Assembly: GCA_913054205.1 (NCBI GenBank)
Contig: CAJXJM010000205.1
Coordinates: forward strand, 1 to 5,297
DNA length: 5,297 nucleotides
Direction: 5' to 3'
Origin: an uncultured Rhodospirillaceae bacterium
GTDB lineage: Bacteria; Pseudomonadota; Alphaproteobacteria; Rhodospirillales; UBA2165
Position 1 is the stretch's first letter. Every line of letters begins with the position of its first letter. The position numbers and the translations under genes were made by a program. The notes under the pieces were generated by a model. That model had not been told where the DNA came from. It saw only the letters and a list, made by a program, of their open reading frames with translations, and did no database searches. Of this stretch, positions 1-5,297 are shown piece after piece.

Positions 1-408
1 GCGGACCGGGCCAGTGCTTATGGTTTGGAGTCTATTATCGTTGATGGCAATGATGCGGATGCGGTCTACCGGGTGGCGGTCACGGCATTTGATAAAGCAC
101 GCAGCGGCGGCGGCCCTTCTTTGATTGAAGCCAAAACTTATCGCCACTCTGGGCATTCACGTGCCGATCCAGCAAAGTATCGACCTGAAGGTGAGCTTGA
201 AGAATGGCTCAAGAAAGACCCAATCCCAATGTATCGACAACGACTGCTGGATTACGGCGTAAAAGAAGATGTTGTTAAGGGTATCGAAGACTCGGTAATG
301 GCAGCTGTCGATGAGGCGACGGAGGCAGCGAAAGCCTCGCCACCGCCGCCGCTGGAATACGCCTACACAGATGTCTGGGCTGATGGAGGTTCGTCATGGC
401 GGAATTAA
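1..408 (+). CDS. 2-oxoacid dehydrogenase E1 component, alpha subunit (C-terminal part; 5' end outside window)
   Basis: This is the C-terminal 135 residues of a thiamine-pyrophosphate-dependent E1 alpha subunit, which with E1 beta decarboxylates a 2-oxo acid and passes the acyl group to the lipoyl arm of E2 in the cytoplasm. The frame is open from base 1, so the gene begins upstream; the TTG at 25 is internal. Visible family marks are VDGND (residues 14-18 of the fragment), GGGPSLIEAKTYR (36-48) and the loop GHSRADPAKYR (51-61), which matches the conserved E1 alpha loop around the GHS-x-x-DP motif. The GDG..N cofactor motif expected further upstream is not in the window. Its stop lies 13 bp inside the next gene, E1 beta, which points to a coupled operon. 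The sequence resembles acetoin and pyruvate dehydrogenase E1 alpha subunits; I cannot separate these from the fragment. The family is clear, the substrate is not. Confidence 0.93.
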   Translation, partial: ADRASAYGLESIIVDGNDADAVYRVAVTAFDKARSGGGPSLIEAKTYRHSGHSRADPAKYRPEGELEEWLKKDPIPMYRQRLLDYGVKEDVVKGIEDSVMAAVDEATEAAKASPPPPLEYAYTDVWADGGSSWRN

Positions 409-1373
409 TCTACCGGGAAGCGGTCGCCGAAGCCATAGCCCAGGAAATGCGCCGGGATGAAAGTGTTGTTTTTCTGGGCGAAGATATTGCCAAAGCTGGC
501 GGTGTGTTTAAAGCGACAGTGGGGCTTTGGGAGGAATTCGGTGATTTGCGCGTACGCGATACGCCAATTTCCGAGCAAGCGATTTTAGGCGCGGCGATGG
601 GCGCGGCAATGACCGGACTTAAACCAATTGCCGAGATCATGTTCTCGGATTTCCTCGCCGTCTGCTGGGATATCATCTGTAACCAAATGGCAAAATCCCG
701 CTATATGACCGGTGGCCAGGTTGATATGCCGTTGGTTATTCGCACAGCAAATGGCGGCGGTGCCAGGTTTGGCGCTCAGCATTCGCAAAGTCTTGAAAAC
801 TGGGCGATGATGATCCCCGGACTTAAAGTGGTTGCGCCCTCAACACCGGCTGATGTCAAAGGCCTTCTGGCGGCGGCCATTCGTGATCCCGACCCGGTGA
901 TTTTCTTTGAGCAGAAATCTCTCTATGCGACCAAAGGTGAAGTGCCGGACGGCGAACATATTGAAGAGATCGGCAAAGCCAAAGTGGTGCGTGATGGTGA
1001 TGATGTCACCCTCATCGCGCTTGCCATGATGGTGCCGCGGGCTTTGGAAGCAGCCGAGAGATTGCAGGCTGAAGCCGGTATTTCGGCGAGTGTGGTCGAT
1101 GTCAGAAGCCTCGTGCCGCTTGATACCCAGACCATTCTTAGCGAAGTGCGAAAGACCGCACGCGTTGTGACGGTAGAAGAAAACCCGCGGCTTTGCGGCT
1201 GGGGGGCAGAAATTTCTTCGATCATTGCCGAAGAATGTTTCTATGACCTCGACATGCCGATTGTGCGCATTACCTCGCCGCACATACCACTAGCATCTGC
1301 TGATGAGCTTGAAGATATCATGATCCCGTCAGTTGATCGCATTTTCGAAACCGTGCGGCAGGAGGTCGATTGA
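396..1373 (+). CDS. 2-oxoacid dehydrogenase E1 component, beta subunit (acetoin/pyruvate dehydrogenase type)
   Basis: This complete 325-residue protein is the transketolase-like beta subunit that pairs with E1 alpha to form the TPP-binding active site. The length is normal for the family. Residues 24-30 read VVFLGED, followed by GGVFKAT (35-41), DTPISEQ (55-61) and GAQHSQSLE around His129. Glu60 in the SEQ motif is placed like the glutamate that contacts the TPP aminopyrimidine, and His129 like the conserved active-site histidine of E1 beta. The segments PGLKVVAPSTPADVKGLL and DPDPVIFFE are typical of this subunit, and the following LYATKGEVP resembles acetoin dehydrogenase beta more than branched-chain types; that sub-assignment is an inference. 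The ATG at 396 has a GGAGG (385-389) six bases upstream and overlaps the end of E1 alpha. The TGA at 1371-1373 shares its A with the E2 start. Confidence 0.96.
   Translation: MAELIYREAVAEAIAQEMRRDESVVFLGEDIAKAGGVFKATVGLWEEFGDLRVRDTPISEQAILGAAMGAAMTGLKPIAEIMFSDFLAVCWDIICNQMAKSRYMTGGQVDMPLVIRTANGGGARFGAQHSQSLENWAMMIPGLKVVAPSTPADVKGLLAAAIRDPDPVIFFEQKSLYATKGEVPDGEHIEEIGKAKVVRDGDDVTLIALAMMVPRALEAAERLQAEAGISASVVDVRSLVPLDTQTILSEVRKTARVVTVEENPRLCGWGAEISSIIAEECFYDLDMPIVRITSPHIPLASADELEDIMIPSVDRIFETVRQEVD
1361..1365 (+). promoter_or_regulatory. Ribosome binding site for E2
   Basis: GGAGG lies inside the last codons of E1 beta, seven bases before the ATG at 1373. This spacing favours ATG 1373 over the TTG at 1370, which would sit only four bases away. 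The resulting TGATG stop-start overlap suggests translational coupling of E1 beta and E2. Confidence 0.75.
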
Positions 1374-2623
1374 TGGATGTCCTCATGCCACAAATGGGCG
1401 AGACTGTAGCCGAAGGCACGTTGACCGCTTGGCATAAAAAGGTTGGCGACACGGTGAGTGCGAGCGATATCCTGTTTGAAATCGGCACCGATAAAGTCGA
1501 AATGGAAGTTCCCGCTCAAATCGATGGCGTGCTCAAAGAAATTCTGGTTCAGGCTGGTGATACGGTTGATGTCGGAACAAAGCTGGCGGTTATTGAAGGC
1601 AGCGGCGAAGAAACCAATGATGCGCCGGCGCCTGCGGCCCCTCAACCTGAAACGCCGAAAGCTGCCACACCTGCACCAGCTCAAAGTCCAGTAGCACCGC
1701 TCGTAGATCGCCCCAAACGTGACAGATCGATGAAACTTTCTCCGGAGGTGCGGAAATTATTAACAGAAAATAACCTTAGTCACACCGACATCGTCGGCAC
1801 CGGTCGCGATGGCCGCATCAAGCGCGGCGACGTTTTGGCTTATATCAAAGGACCCGCATCGGTTCCATCAACGCCGGCTCCTGCAGAAGCGCCTGGCGCG
1901 ATTTCAGGCGAAGGCATTACAGTTGTGCCGTTTAGCTATCGCCGTAAAATGACAGCCGAACATATGGTCCGCTCGAAAGCCACCTCTCCGCATGTCTTGC
2001 AGGCGGTTGAAGTTGATTTCTCAGCCGTCAATAAGGCCCGACAGACGATTGGACCAGAATGGAAGCGCCGGGAAGGCTATTCACTGACCTATCTGCCGTT
2101 CATTGCCAAAGCAGTTTGCTCGGCGATTAAAGATTTCCCGCGCATCAACGGTCATATCGAGAAAGATCATCTCGTCGTATTTGACCGGGTTAATCTGGCG
2201 ATGGCGATTGATCTGAACTTTGAAGGCCTTGTCGCACCGGTGATCCGGGATGCCGATTTAAAAGCAGTTACCGAAATTGCCCGGGCAACGCATGAACTGG
2301 CTCGCCGCGCCCGCGCCGATGAGCTAACGCCGGATGAGTTTGCCAACGCGACCTATACGATCTCCAATAATGGCTCCTTTGGTACGCTGATCACCGCGCC
2401 GATCATCAATCAGCCGCAAGTGGCGATCCTGTCTACCGACGGCATTACCAAGCGGCCCATAGTGATTGAACATGACGGCGAAGACGTTATCGCGATCCGG
2501 CCGGTCGGTATTTTGGCGCAAAGCTTCGATCACCGGGCGATTGACGGCTCTTACTCCGGCGCGTTTATGCGCCGTGTGAAGGAAATCCTTGAAGGCAAAA
2601 ACTGGGTAGAATCTATTAGTTAA
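1373..2623 (+). CDS. Dihydrolipoamide acyltransferase (E2) of a 2-oxoacid dehydrogenase complex
   Basis: This 416-residue protein forms the core of the complex: its lipoyl arm takes the acyl group from E1 and the catalytic domain moves it to coenzyme A. Three domains are visible. A single lipoyl domain spans about residues 1-78, with the lipoyl-lysine in GTDKVEMEV (Lys41). An Ala/Pro-rich linker (about 84-112) leads to the peripheral subunit-binding domain (about 120-158, LSPEVRKLL ... GTGRDGRIKRGDV), and a second short Ala/Pro linker follows. The acyltransferase domain runs from about 182 to the end, with NNGSFG, the substrate-channel segment PIINQPQVAIL and the catalytic DHRAIDG (His387, Asp391). 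The start is ATG 1373, chosen from the GGAGG spacing. One lipoyl domain fits acetoin, branched-chain and many bacterial pyruvate complexes, so acyl specificity is open. No E3 gene follows; the operon appears to end here. Confidence 0.95.
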   Translation: MDVLMPQMGETVAEGTLTAWHKKVGDTVSASDILFEIGTDKVEMEVPAQIDGVLKEILVQAGDTVDVGTKLAVIEGSGEETNDAPAPAAPQPETPKAATPAPAQSPVAPLVDRPKRDRSMKLSPEVRKLLTENNLSHTDIVGTGRDGRIKRGDVLAYIKGPASVPSTPAPAEAPGAISGEGITVVPFSYRRKMTAEHMVRSKATSPHVLQAVEVDFSAVNKARQTIGPEWKRREGYSLTYLPFIAKAVCSAIKDFPRINGHIEKDHLVVFDRVNLAMAIDLNFEGLVAPVIRDADLKAVTEIARATHELARRARADELTPDEFANATYTISNNGSFGTLITAPIINQPQVAILSTDGITKRPIVIEHDGEDVIAIRPVGILAQSFDHRAIDGSYSGAFMRRVKEILEGKNWVESIS

Positions 2624-2632
2624 AAAAGCCGT

Positions 2633-2723
2633 GTCACCCCGGACTTGATCCGGGGTCCAGAAATTTTAACAGCGCGAACTTATCTCAGATGACGACTGGA
2701 TCCCGGTTCAAGTCCGGGATGAC
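2633..2723. repeat. Imperfect inverted repeat, alphaproteobacterial GTCAYCCCGGACTTG-type palindromic element
   Basis: The arms at 2633-2660 and 2696-2723 are 28 bases each and match as inverted repeats at 25 of 28 positions, separated by a 35-base A/T-richer spacer. Each arm also folds on itself: CCCCGGA/TCCGGGG around a 5-base loop on the left, and ATCCCGG/CCGGGAT around a 7-base loop (2700-2720) on the right. From general knowledge, sequences of this form are dispersed in many copies between genes in alphaproteobacterial genomes; only one copy is visible here, so repetition in this genome is not shown. It lies between two converging genes and encodes nothing evident. It may be a small non-autonomous palindromic element and may also stop transcription from both sides. 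Confidence 0.7.
2637..2655 (+). terminator. Possible terminator hairpin after E2
   Basis: A perfect 7-bp GC-rich stem (CCCCGGA, loop CTTGA, TCCGGGG) begins 14 bases after the E2 stop codon. The only downstream T-run is short and offset (TTTT at 2664-2667), so this is not a textbook intrinsic terminator. Its position at the end of the operon, before a converging gene, supports the role. It is part of the larger inverted repeat. Confidence 0.4.
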
Positions 2724-2744
2724 GATGGAGTATGAATATCGGTG

Positions 2745-3767
2745 TTATTTAACCCGCCCCGTTGAAGACCTGACAATCAAATCGGGTTTGAGTTTAATCG
2801 TTCTGGCCGGGATGCTTGAATCGGCGATCTTTTCTAAAAGAATGCGCGCGGCTTCTCCGCCGACATTAACCAGCGGCGTGTGCACGGTCGTTAGTGGTGG
2901 GTTAAATTTGTCGGCAAATGGCATGTCGTCAAAGCCGACGACCGAGATATCCTGTCCGCATTTGATGCCATCGGCTTCGAGCTCATCATAGACACCGAGC
3001 GCCAACAGATCGTTGCCGGCATAAATGGCAGTGAATTTTTTGCGTAGCGCGAGGAGTTTGCTGGTGGCGTTCCGGCCTTCCTCTTCAGTGAATTCCTCGC
3101 AAAATACAACCAAGTCTTTATCGGCTTCAAGGCCAGCATTTTTCATCCCTTGCAGAAATCCCCGGTAGCGTTCATAGCCGGTTGACAAAAATTGCGGTCC
3201 GGCAACATAGGCTATTCTTTTGTGGCCTAATTGCGCGAGGTGAGACACAACCATATTCCCACCGATGATTTCGTCACTCACAACAGAGGAGACGTCCGCG
3301 TCCACAGAGGCGCGGACGGCTTGCACGAATGGCGTACCCTCCTGGCGGCAATCGTCAATGAGTGAGTCTTTGCGCTTGGCTGTGGCAATGATCAACCCAT
3401 CGACATGACGTTCTCTAAACTTCTCGACGGTGCTTTGTTGTTTTTCGGGTAGATTATACGTGCTGGCGACAATCACGCTGTAACCATGGGCTTCCAACAT
3501 ATCGTCAATACCCTTGATAATCGGCGCAAAAGCAGGATTGGTCAGATCCGGCACCATGACGCCAACTGTAAAGGATTTGTTGGTTTTGAGGCTTTGCGCA
3601 AAGGCGTTTGGACGGTACCCCATATCTTTCACGACCGACAATATCTTATCGGCAATTTCCTCAGTAACCATGCTTCGGGTTTTGGGGTTTAACACGCGCG
3701 ACACGGTAGAGGAGTGAACCCCAACTTTATTTGCTACATCTTTTAGCGTAACGCGCGTTTTCGTCAT
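2745..3767 (-). CDS. LacI/GalR-family transcriptional regulator
   Basis: This complete 340-residue protein is a sugar- or metabolite-responsive DNA-binding repressor of normal family length. The N-terminal helix-turn-helix is TLKDVANKVGVHSSTVSRVLN (residues 7-27, lacking nothing expected), followed by a hinge-helix region near 53-62 (RPNAFAQSLKT). The rest is a periplasmic-binding-protein-like effector domain: VGVMVPDLTNPAF, RHVDGLIIA, GHKRIAYVAGP, YERYRGF, AIYAGNDLLALGVYDEL and VVGFDDMPFADKFNPPLTTV are all recognisable family segments. The ATG at 3767 has a modest GGGGA site six bases upstream. The gene is divergent from the hydroxyacid dehydrogenase and shares its upstream region, which holds a LacI-type operator, so control of that gene and of itself is the simplest inference. 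The effector cannot be predicted from sequence reading alone. Confidence 0.95.
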   Translation of the reverse strand: MTKTRVTLKDVANKVGVHSSTVSRVLNPKTRSMVTEEIADKILSVVKDMGYRPNAFAQSLKTNKSFTVGVMVPDLTNPAFAPIIKGIDDMLEAHGYSVIVASTYNLPEKQQSTVEKFRERHVDGLIIATAKRKDSLIDDCRQEGTPFVQAVRASVDADVSSVVSDEIIGGNMVVSHLAQLGHKRIAYVAGPQFLSTGYERYRGFLQGMKNAGLEADKDLVVFCEEFTEEEGRNATSKLLALRKKFTAIYAGNDLLALGVYDELEADGIKCGQDISVVGFDDMPFADKFNPPLTTVHTPLVNVGGEAARILLEKIADSSIPARTIKLKPDLIVRSSTGRVK

Positions 3768-3826
3768 GTTGTATCCCCAGAATGAGACAATTAGTCTTTT
3801 CTTCTTTTACCGAGATGATATAAATT

Positions 3827-3842
3827 ATGCAATCGTTTGCAT
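3827..3842. promoter_or_regulatory. Predicted LacI-family operator
   Basis: The 16-mer ATGCAATCGTTTGCAT is an inverted repeat of ATGCAA/TTGCAT around a central CG, with a single mismatched pair (T opposite T) next to the centre. This is the classic LacI/GalR-family operator layout, with a central CpG into which the hinge helices insert and half-sites resembling TGCAA. It sits 31 bp before the dehydrogenase start and 59 bp before the regulator start, next to -10-like elements for both directions. Binding would be expected to block both promoters. No other copy was noticed in the window, and the promoter of the E1-E2 operon lies outside it. Confidence 0.75.
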
Positions 3843-3858
3843 GAGTTTATTATATATC

Positions 3859-3866
3859 AGGAAGGA
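3859..3866 (+). promoter_or_regulatory. Ribosome binding site that fixes the dehydrogenase start
   Basis: AGGAAGGA lies seven bases before the ATG at 3874. The frame stays open upstream to 3766, but that extension would run through the operator and promoter region and encodes no family sequence. The strong site therefore selects ATG 3874. Confidence 0.8.
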
Positions 3867-3873
3867 CCCCAAA

Positions 3874-4821
3874 ATGGCAAATAATGATCAGGAAAATAGT
3901 TTGGCGGGAAAAACAGTTGGTTGGATTGGCACTGGTCGCATGGGATATGCGATGGCGGAGCGTCTATTAAAAGCGGGTGCCGATCTCTCGGTCTGGAATC
4001 GAACAAAATCAAAGGCGGAGCCCCTGGCAGAACTCGGAGCAACGATTGTCGACAGTCCGGCTGATCTTGCGGACCGAGATATTGTCTACACGATGGTTGG
4101 CGGACCCACCGATTTTGTTGAAGTCACAACAGGCGAAAATGGTGTTTTATCCCAAGGCGGGAAAACACCTGACCTGTTGATTGATAGCACCTCGATTTCG
4201 GAAGAAGCGTCTCATGAAGTGCGTGAATTTGGCCGGGGTGTCGGCACTTCTGTGCTTGATGCAGCGGTCAGTGGAAACGCGAAAGTCGTAAAAGCCGGAA
4301 AATTGAGCATTGTTGCTTCAGGCGATAAAGAAGCCTTTGATCAGGCATTACCCTTTTTGGAAGCCATCGGAGATGGGGTTACCTATGTTGGCGAAGGCGA
4401 ACTCGCCCGCATGGTCAAGATATGCCACAACGTTTTCTTGGGCGTTGTTATTCAGTCTTTAGCCGAAATTACGGTGTTGGCTGAAAAAGGCGGCGTGCCG
4501 CGCCACGCCTTCTTGGACTTCATCAATAAAAGCGTTATGGGTTCGATGTTCTCGACCTATAAAACGCCGTCGCTTGTTAATCTTGATTTCACACCAACCT
4601 TTACACCGCTTTTGTTGCGCAAAGATATGGAACTTGGATTATCGGCAGCGCGCAAATTGGATGTGCCGATGCCGGTTGCCTCTATGACGCGGGATATCAT
4701 TCAAAACCTGATCGGCAATGGCTATACCGATTGTGATTTTGCCGCGCTCATTGAGATGCAGGCTAAAAATTCAGGCTATGAGATTAAATCTGAAGAAGTC
4801 GAGGTCGGTACCGGGCTTTAA
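3874..4821 (+). CDS. NAD(P)-dependent beta-hydroxyacid dehydrogenase (3-hydroxyisobutyrate dehydrogenase / tartronate semialdehyde reductase family)
   Basis: This complete 315-residue enzyme would interconvert a beta-hydroxyacid and its semialdehyde or keto form. The N-terminal Rossmann domain shows VGWIGTGRMG with GxGxxG at residues 19-24. WNRTKSK (41-47) follows the second strand; an NRT-x-x-K motif here is more usual in NADP-preferring members, so NADPH use is an inference. LIDSTSIS precedes the substrate motif DAAVSGN (129-135), which differs from the common DAPVSGG. The catalytic lysine is Lys182 in MVKICHN, with Asn186, and KD (250-251) matches the conserved C-terminal KD pair. There are about 12 extra residues before the Rossmann strand and a charged C-terminal tail, so it is slightly longer than the usual 290-300. 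It is divergent from the LacI-type gene and probably repressed by it. The substrate is uncertain; candidates include 3-hydroxyisobutyrate, glycerate/tartronate semialdehyde and related acids. Confidence 0.93.
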   Translation: MANNDQENSLAGKTVGWIGTGRMGYAMAERLLKAGADLSVWNRTKSKAEPLAELGATIVDSPADLADRDIVYTMVGGPTDFVEVTTGENGVLSQGGKTPDLLIDSTSISEEASHEVREFGRGVGTSVLDAAVSGNAKVVKAGKLSIVASGDKEAFDQALPFLEAIGDGVTYVGEGELARMVKICHNVFLGVVIQSLAEITVLAEKGGVPRHAFLDFINKSVMGSMFSTYKTPSLVNLDFTPTFTPLLLRKDMELGLSAARKLDVPMPVASMTRDIIQNLIGNGYTDCDFAALIEMQAKNSGYEIKSEEVEVGTGL

Positions 4822-4835
4822 GTACTCGAATTAAC

Positions 4836-5297
4836 CTACCAGGCAGTTGTACAAATAATATTTAACAGCGCTTGGCGTCTCTCGACCTTCACAGCATGAA
4901 TCGCTCTGTCCAAAGCATCTGGCAGGTCTGCCGGGTCTTCGACTTTCTCACCATAGCCGTCATAGAGCGCCATCATTTTGTCAAATTCAGGTGTTGGGTC
5001 GAGGCTGGTCAATGGCATCCGGTTGCTTTTGGCCGCGTGACTATCTGGATACATGCCCAGCGTTGCACGCTTAACAGCAAACCAAGTTGAATTGTTAAAA
5101 ATCAGGGACAGTACCGGCAGGTCATAGTTTTTTGAAACGTGATGCGCGGCAATTGGATTGCCAAACATGTAGGCGCCGTCCCCGACTGCCGACACCACCA
5201 TTTTATCAGGGTTGGCGAGCTTGGCACCCAACGCGGCACCCGTGCCCCAGCCAAGGCCACCGGCATTTGGTGTGCCGAAATAGGTGTGCGGTTGAGG
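4836..5297 (-). CDS. Thiamine-pyrophosphate enzyme, acetolactate synthase-like (C-terminal part; 5' end outside window)
   Basis: This is the last 153 residues of a TPP-dependent carboligase or decarboxylase; the frame is open to the window edge, and family proteins are usually about 530-600 residues, so most of the gene is missing. The C-terminal TPP-binding domain is clear: TPNAGGLGWGTGAALGAK (residues 9-26 of the fragment), then the GDG of AVGDGAYMFGN (39-41) and the closing NN of LIFNNSTW (68-69), the diphosphate/Mg2+ binding motif with normal spacing. The helical tail (PEFDKMMALYDGYGEKVEDPADL) is typical of acetolactate synthase-like enzymes. The catalytic glutamate and the FAD or substrate residues of the N-terminal domain are not visible, so acetolactate synthase, glyoxylate carboligase, benzoylformate-type decarboxylase and uncharacterised paralogues all remain possible. 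It ends 14 bp from the converging dehydrogenase. Confidence 0.92.
   Translation of the reverse strand, partial: PQPHTYFGTPNAGGLGWGTGAALGAKLANPDKMVVSAVGDGAYMFGNPIAAHHVSKNYDLPVLSLIFNNSTWFAVKRATLGMYPDSHAAKSNRMPLTSLDPTPEFDKMMALYDGYGEKVEDPADLPDALDRAIHAVKVERRQALLNIICTTAW

Larger units (their letters stand above)
3768..3873. promoter_or_regulatory. Divergent promoter region between the LacI-type regulator and the dehydrogenase
   Basis: This 106-bp A/T-rich gap must hold promoters for both genes. On the - strand a perfect TATAAT lies at 3854-3849; the nearest -35-like TTGCCA (3880-3875) is at a long 20-bp spacing, so the pairing is doubtful. On the + strand TATAAA (3819-3824) would place transcription start at about 3831, inside the palindromic operator, but no good -35 is seen. 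TATTAT at 3848-3853 is another + candidate. Promoter positions are therefore tentative, although A/T-rich -10-like sequences flank the operator on both sides. Confidence 0.45.

Noticed and set aside
840..1283. 147-codon open frame on the - strand inside E1 beta
   Set aside because: It is the antisense shadow of a conserved gene; the translation is rich in His, Arg and Phe with no domain pattern.
2689..2991. Open frame on the + strand overlapping the repeat and the end of the LacI-type gene
   Set aside because: It is antisense to a well-supported gene and begins inside the palindromic repeat; the protein has no recognisable features.
3592..3603. Perfect 12-bp palindrome CTTTGCGCAAAG inside the LacI-family gene, with half-sites a little like the operator
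   Set aside because: It encodes the conserved hinge segment (AFAQSL) of the regulator, lies about 165 bp into the gene, and its half-sites (CTTTGC/GCAAAG) do not match the ATGCAA/TTGCAT pattern. Codon-driven coincidence is the simpler explanation.
3766..3873. Upstream in-frame extension of the dehydrogenase reading frame (36 extra codons)
   Set aside because: It crosses the promoter and operator, has no family sequence, and a strong ribosome binding site at 3859-3866 precedes the ATG at 3874.
4822..4835. Possible terminator between the converging dehydrogenase and TPP-enzyme genes
   Set aside because: The gap is only 14 bases and holds no GC-rich hairpin or T-run; any termination signal would have to lie within the opposite gene.
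4861..4871. 11-base match TTTAACAGCGC shared with 2665-2675 in the spacer of the inverted repeat
   Set aside because: It is short, isolated and falls inside the coding end of the TPP enzyme; the flanks do not match, so chance is likely.

Overview
The window looks like ordinary chromosomal metabolic DNA from a Gram-negative bacterium, most likely an alphaproteobacterium. The reasons are moderate base composition, tightly packed genes, and a palindromic GTCAYCCCGGACTTG-type intergenic repeat of a kind common in that class. The class assignment is an inference; there is no rRNA or other marker gene to fix it.

Layout. Positions 1-2623 (+ strand) carry the end of an operon for a 2-oxoacid dehydrogenase complex: the C-terminal part of E1 alpha (cut by the window edge), complete E1 beta, and complete E2 with one lipoyl domain. 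The genes overlap by 13 bp and 1 bp, so translation is probably coupled. The E1 sequences read closest to acetoin dehydrogenase/pyruvate dehydrogenase types, but the exact 2-oxo substrate cannot be fixed. No E3 (dihydrolipoamide dehydrogenase) follows E2. The operon ends in a 121-bp intergenic stretch (2624-2744) filled mostly by an imperfect inverted repeat, which lies between the converging E2 and lacI-type genes and could act as a terminator.

Positions 2745-3767 (- strand) encode a complete LacI/GalR-family repressor. It is divergent from a complete beta-hydroxyacid dehydrogenase gene (3874-4821, +; 3-hydroxyisobutyrate dehydrogenase/tartronate semialdehyde reductase family). The 106-bp divergent region contains a 16-bp palindrome with a central CG, the classic form of a LacI-family operator. 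It overlaps plausible -10 elements for both directions, so the repressor probably controls itself and the dehydrogenase.

Positions 4836-5297 (- strand) hold the C-terminal part of a thiamine-pyrophosphate enzyme of the acetolactate synthase/decarboxylase superfamily, which converges on the dehydrogenase with a 14-bp gap.

Taken together this is a carbon-catabolism neighbourhood: a 2-oxoacid dehydrogenase complex, a sugar- or acid-sensing repressor, a hydroxyacid dehydrogenase and a TPP carboligase or decarboxylase. A glyoxylate carboligase-like plus tartronate semialdehyde reductase-like pairing is one possible reading, but the substrate-determining part of the TPP enzyme is outside the window. 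I found no defence system, mobile element with a transposase, CRISPR array or RNA gene.
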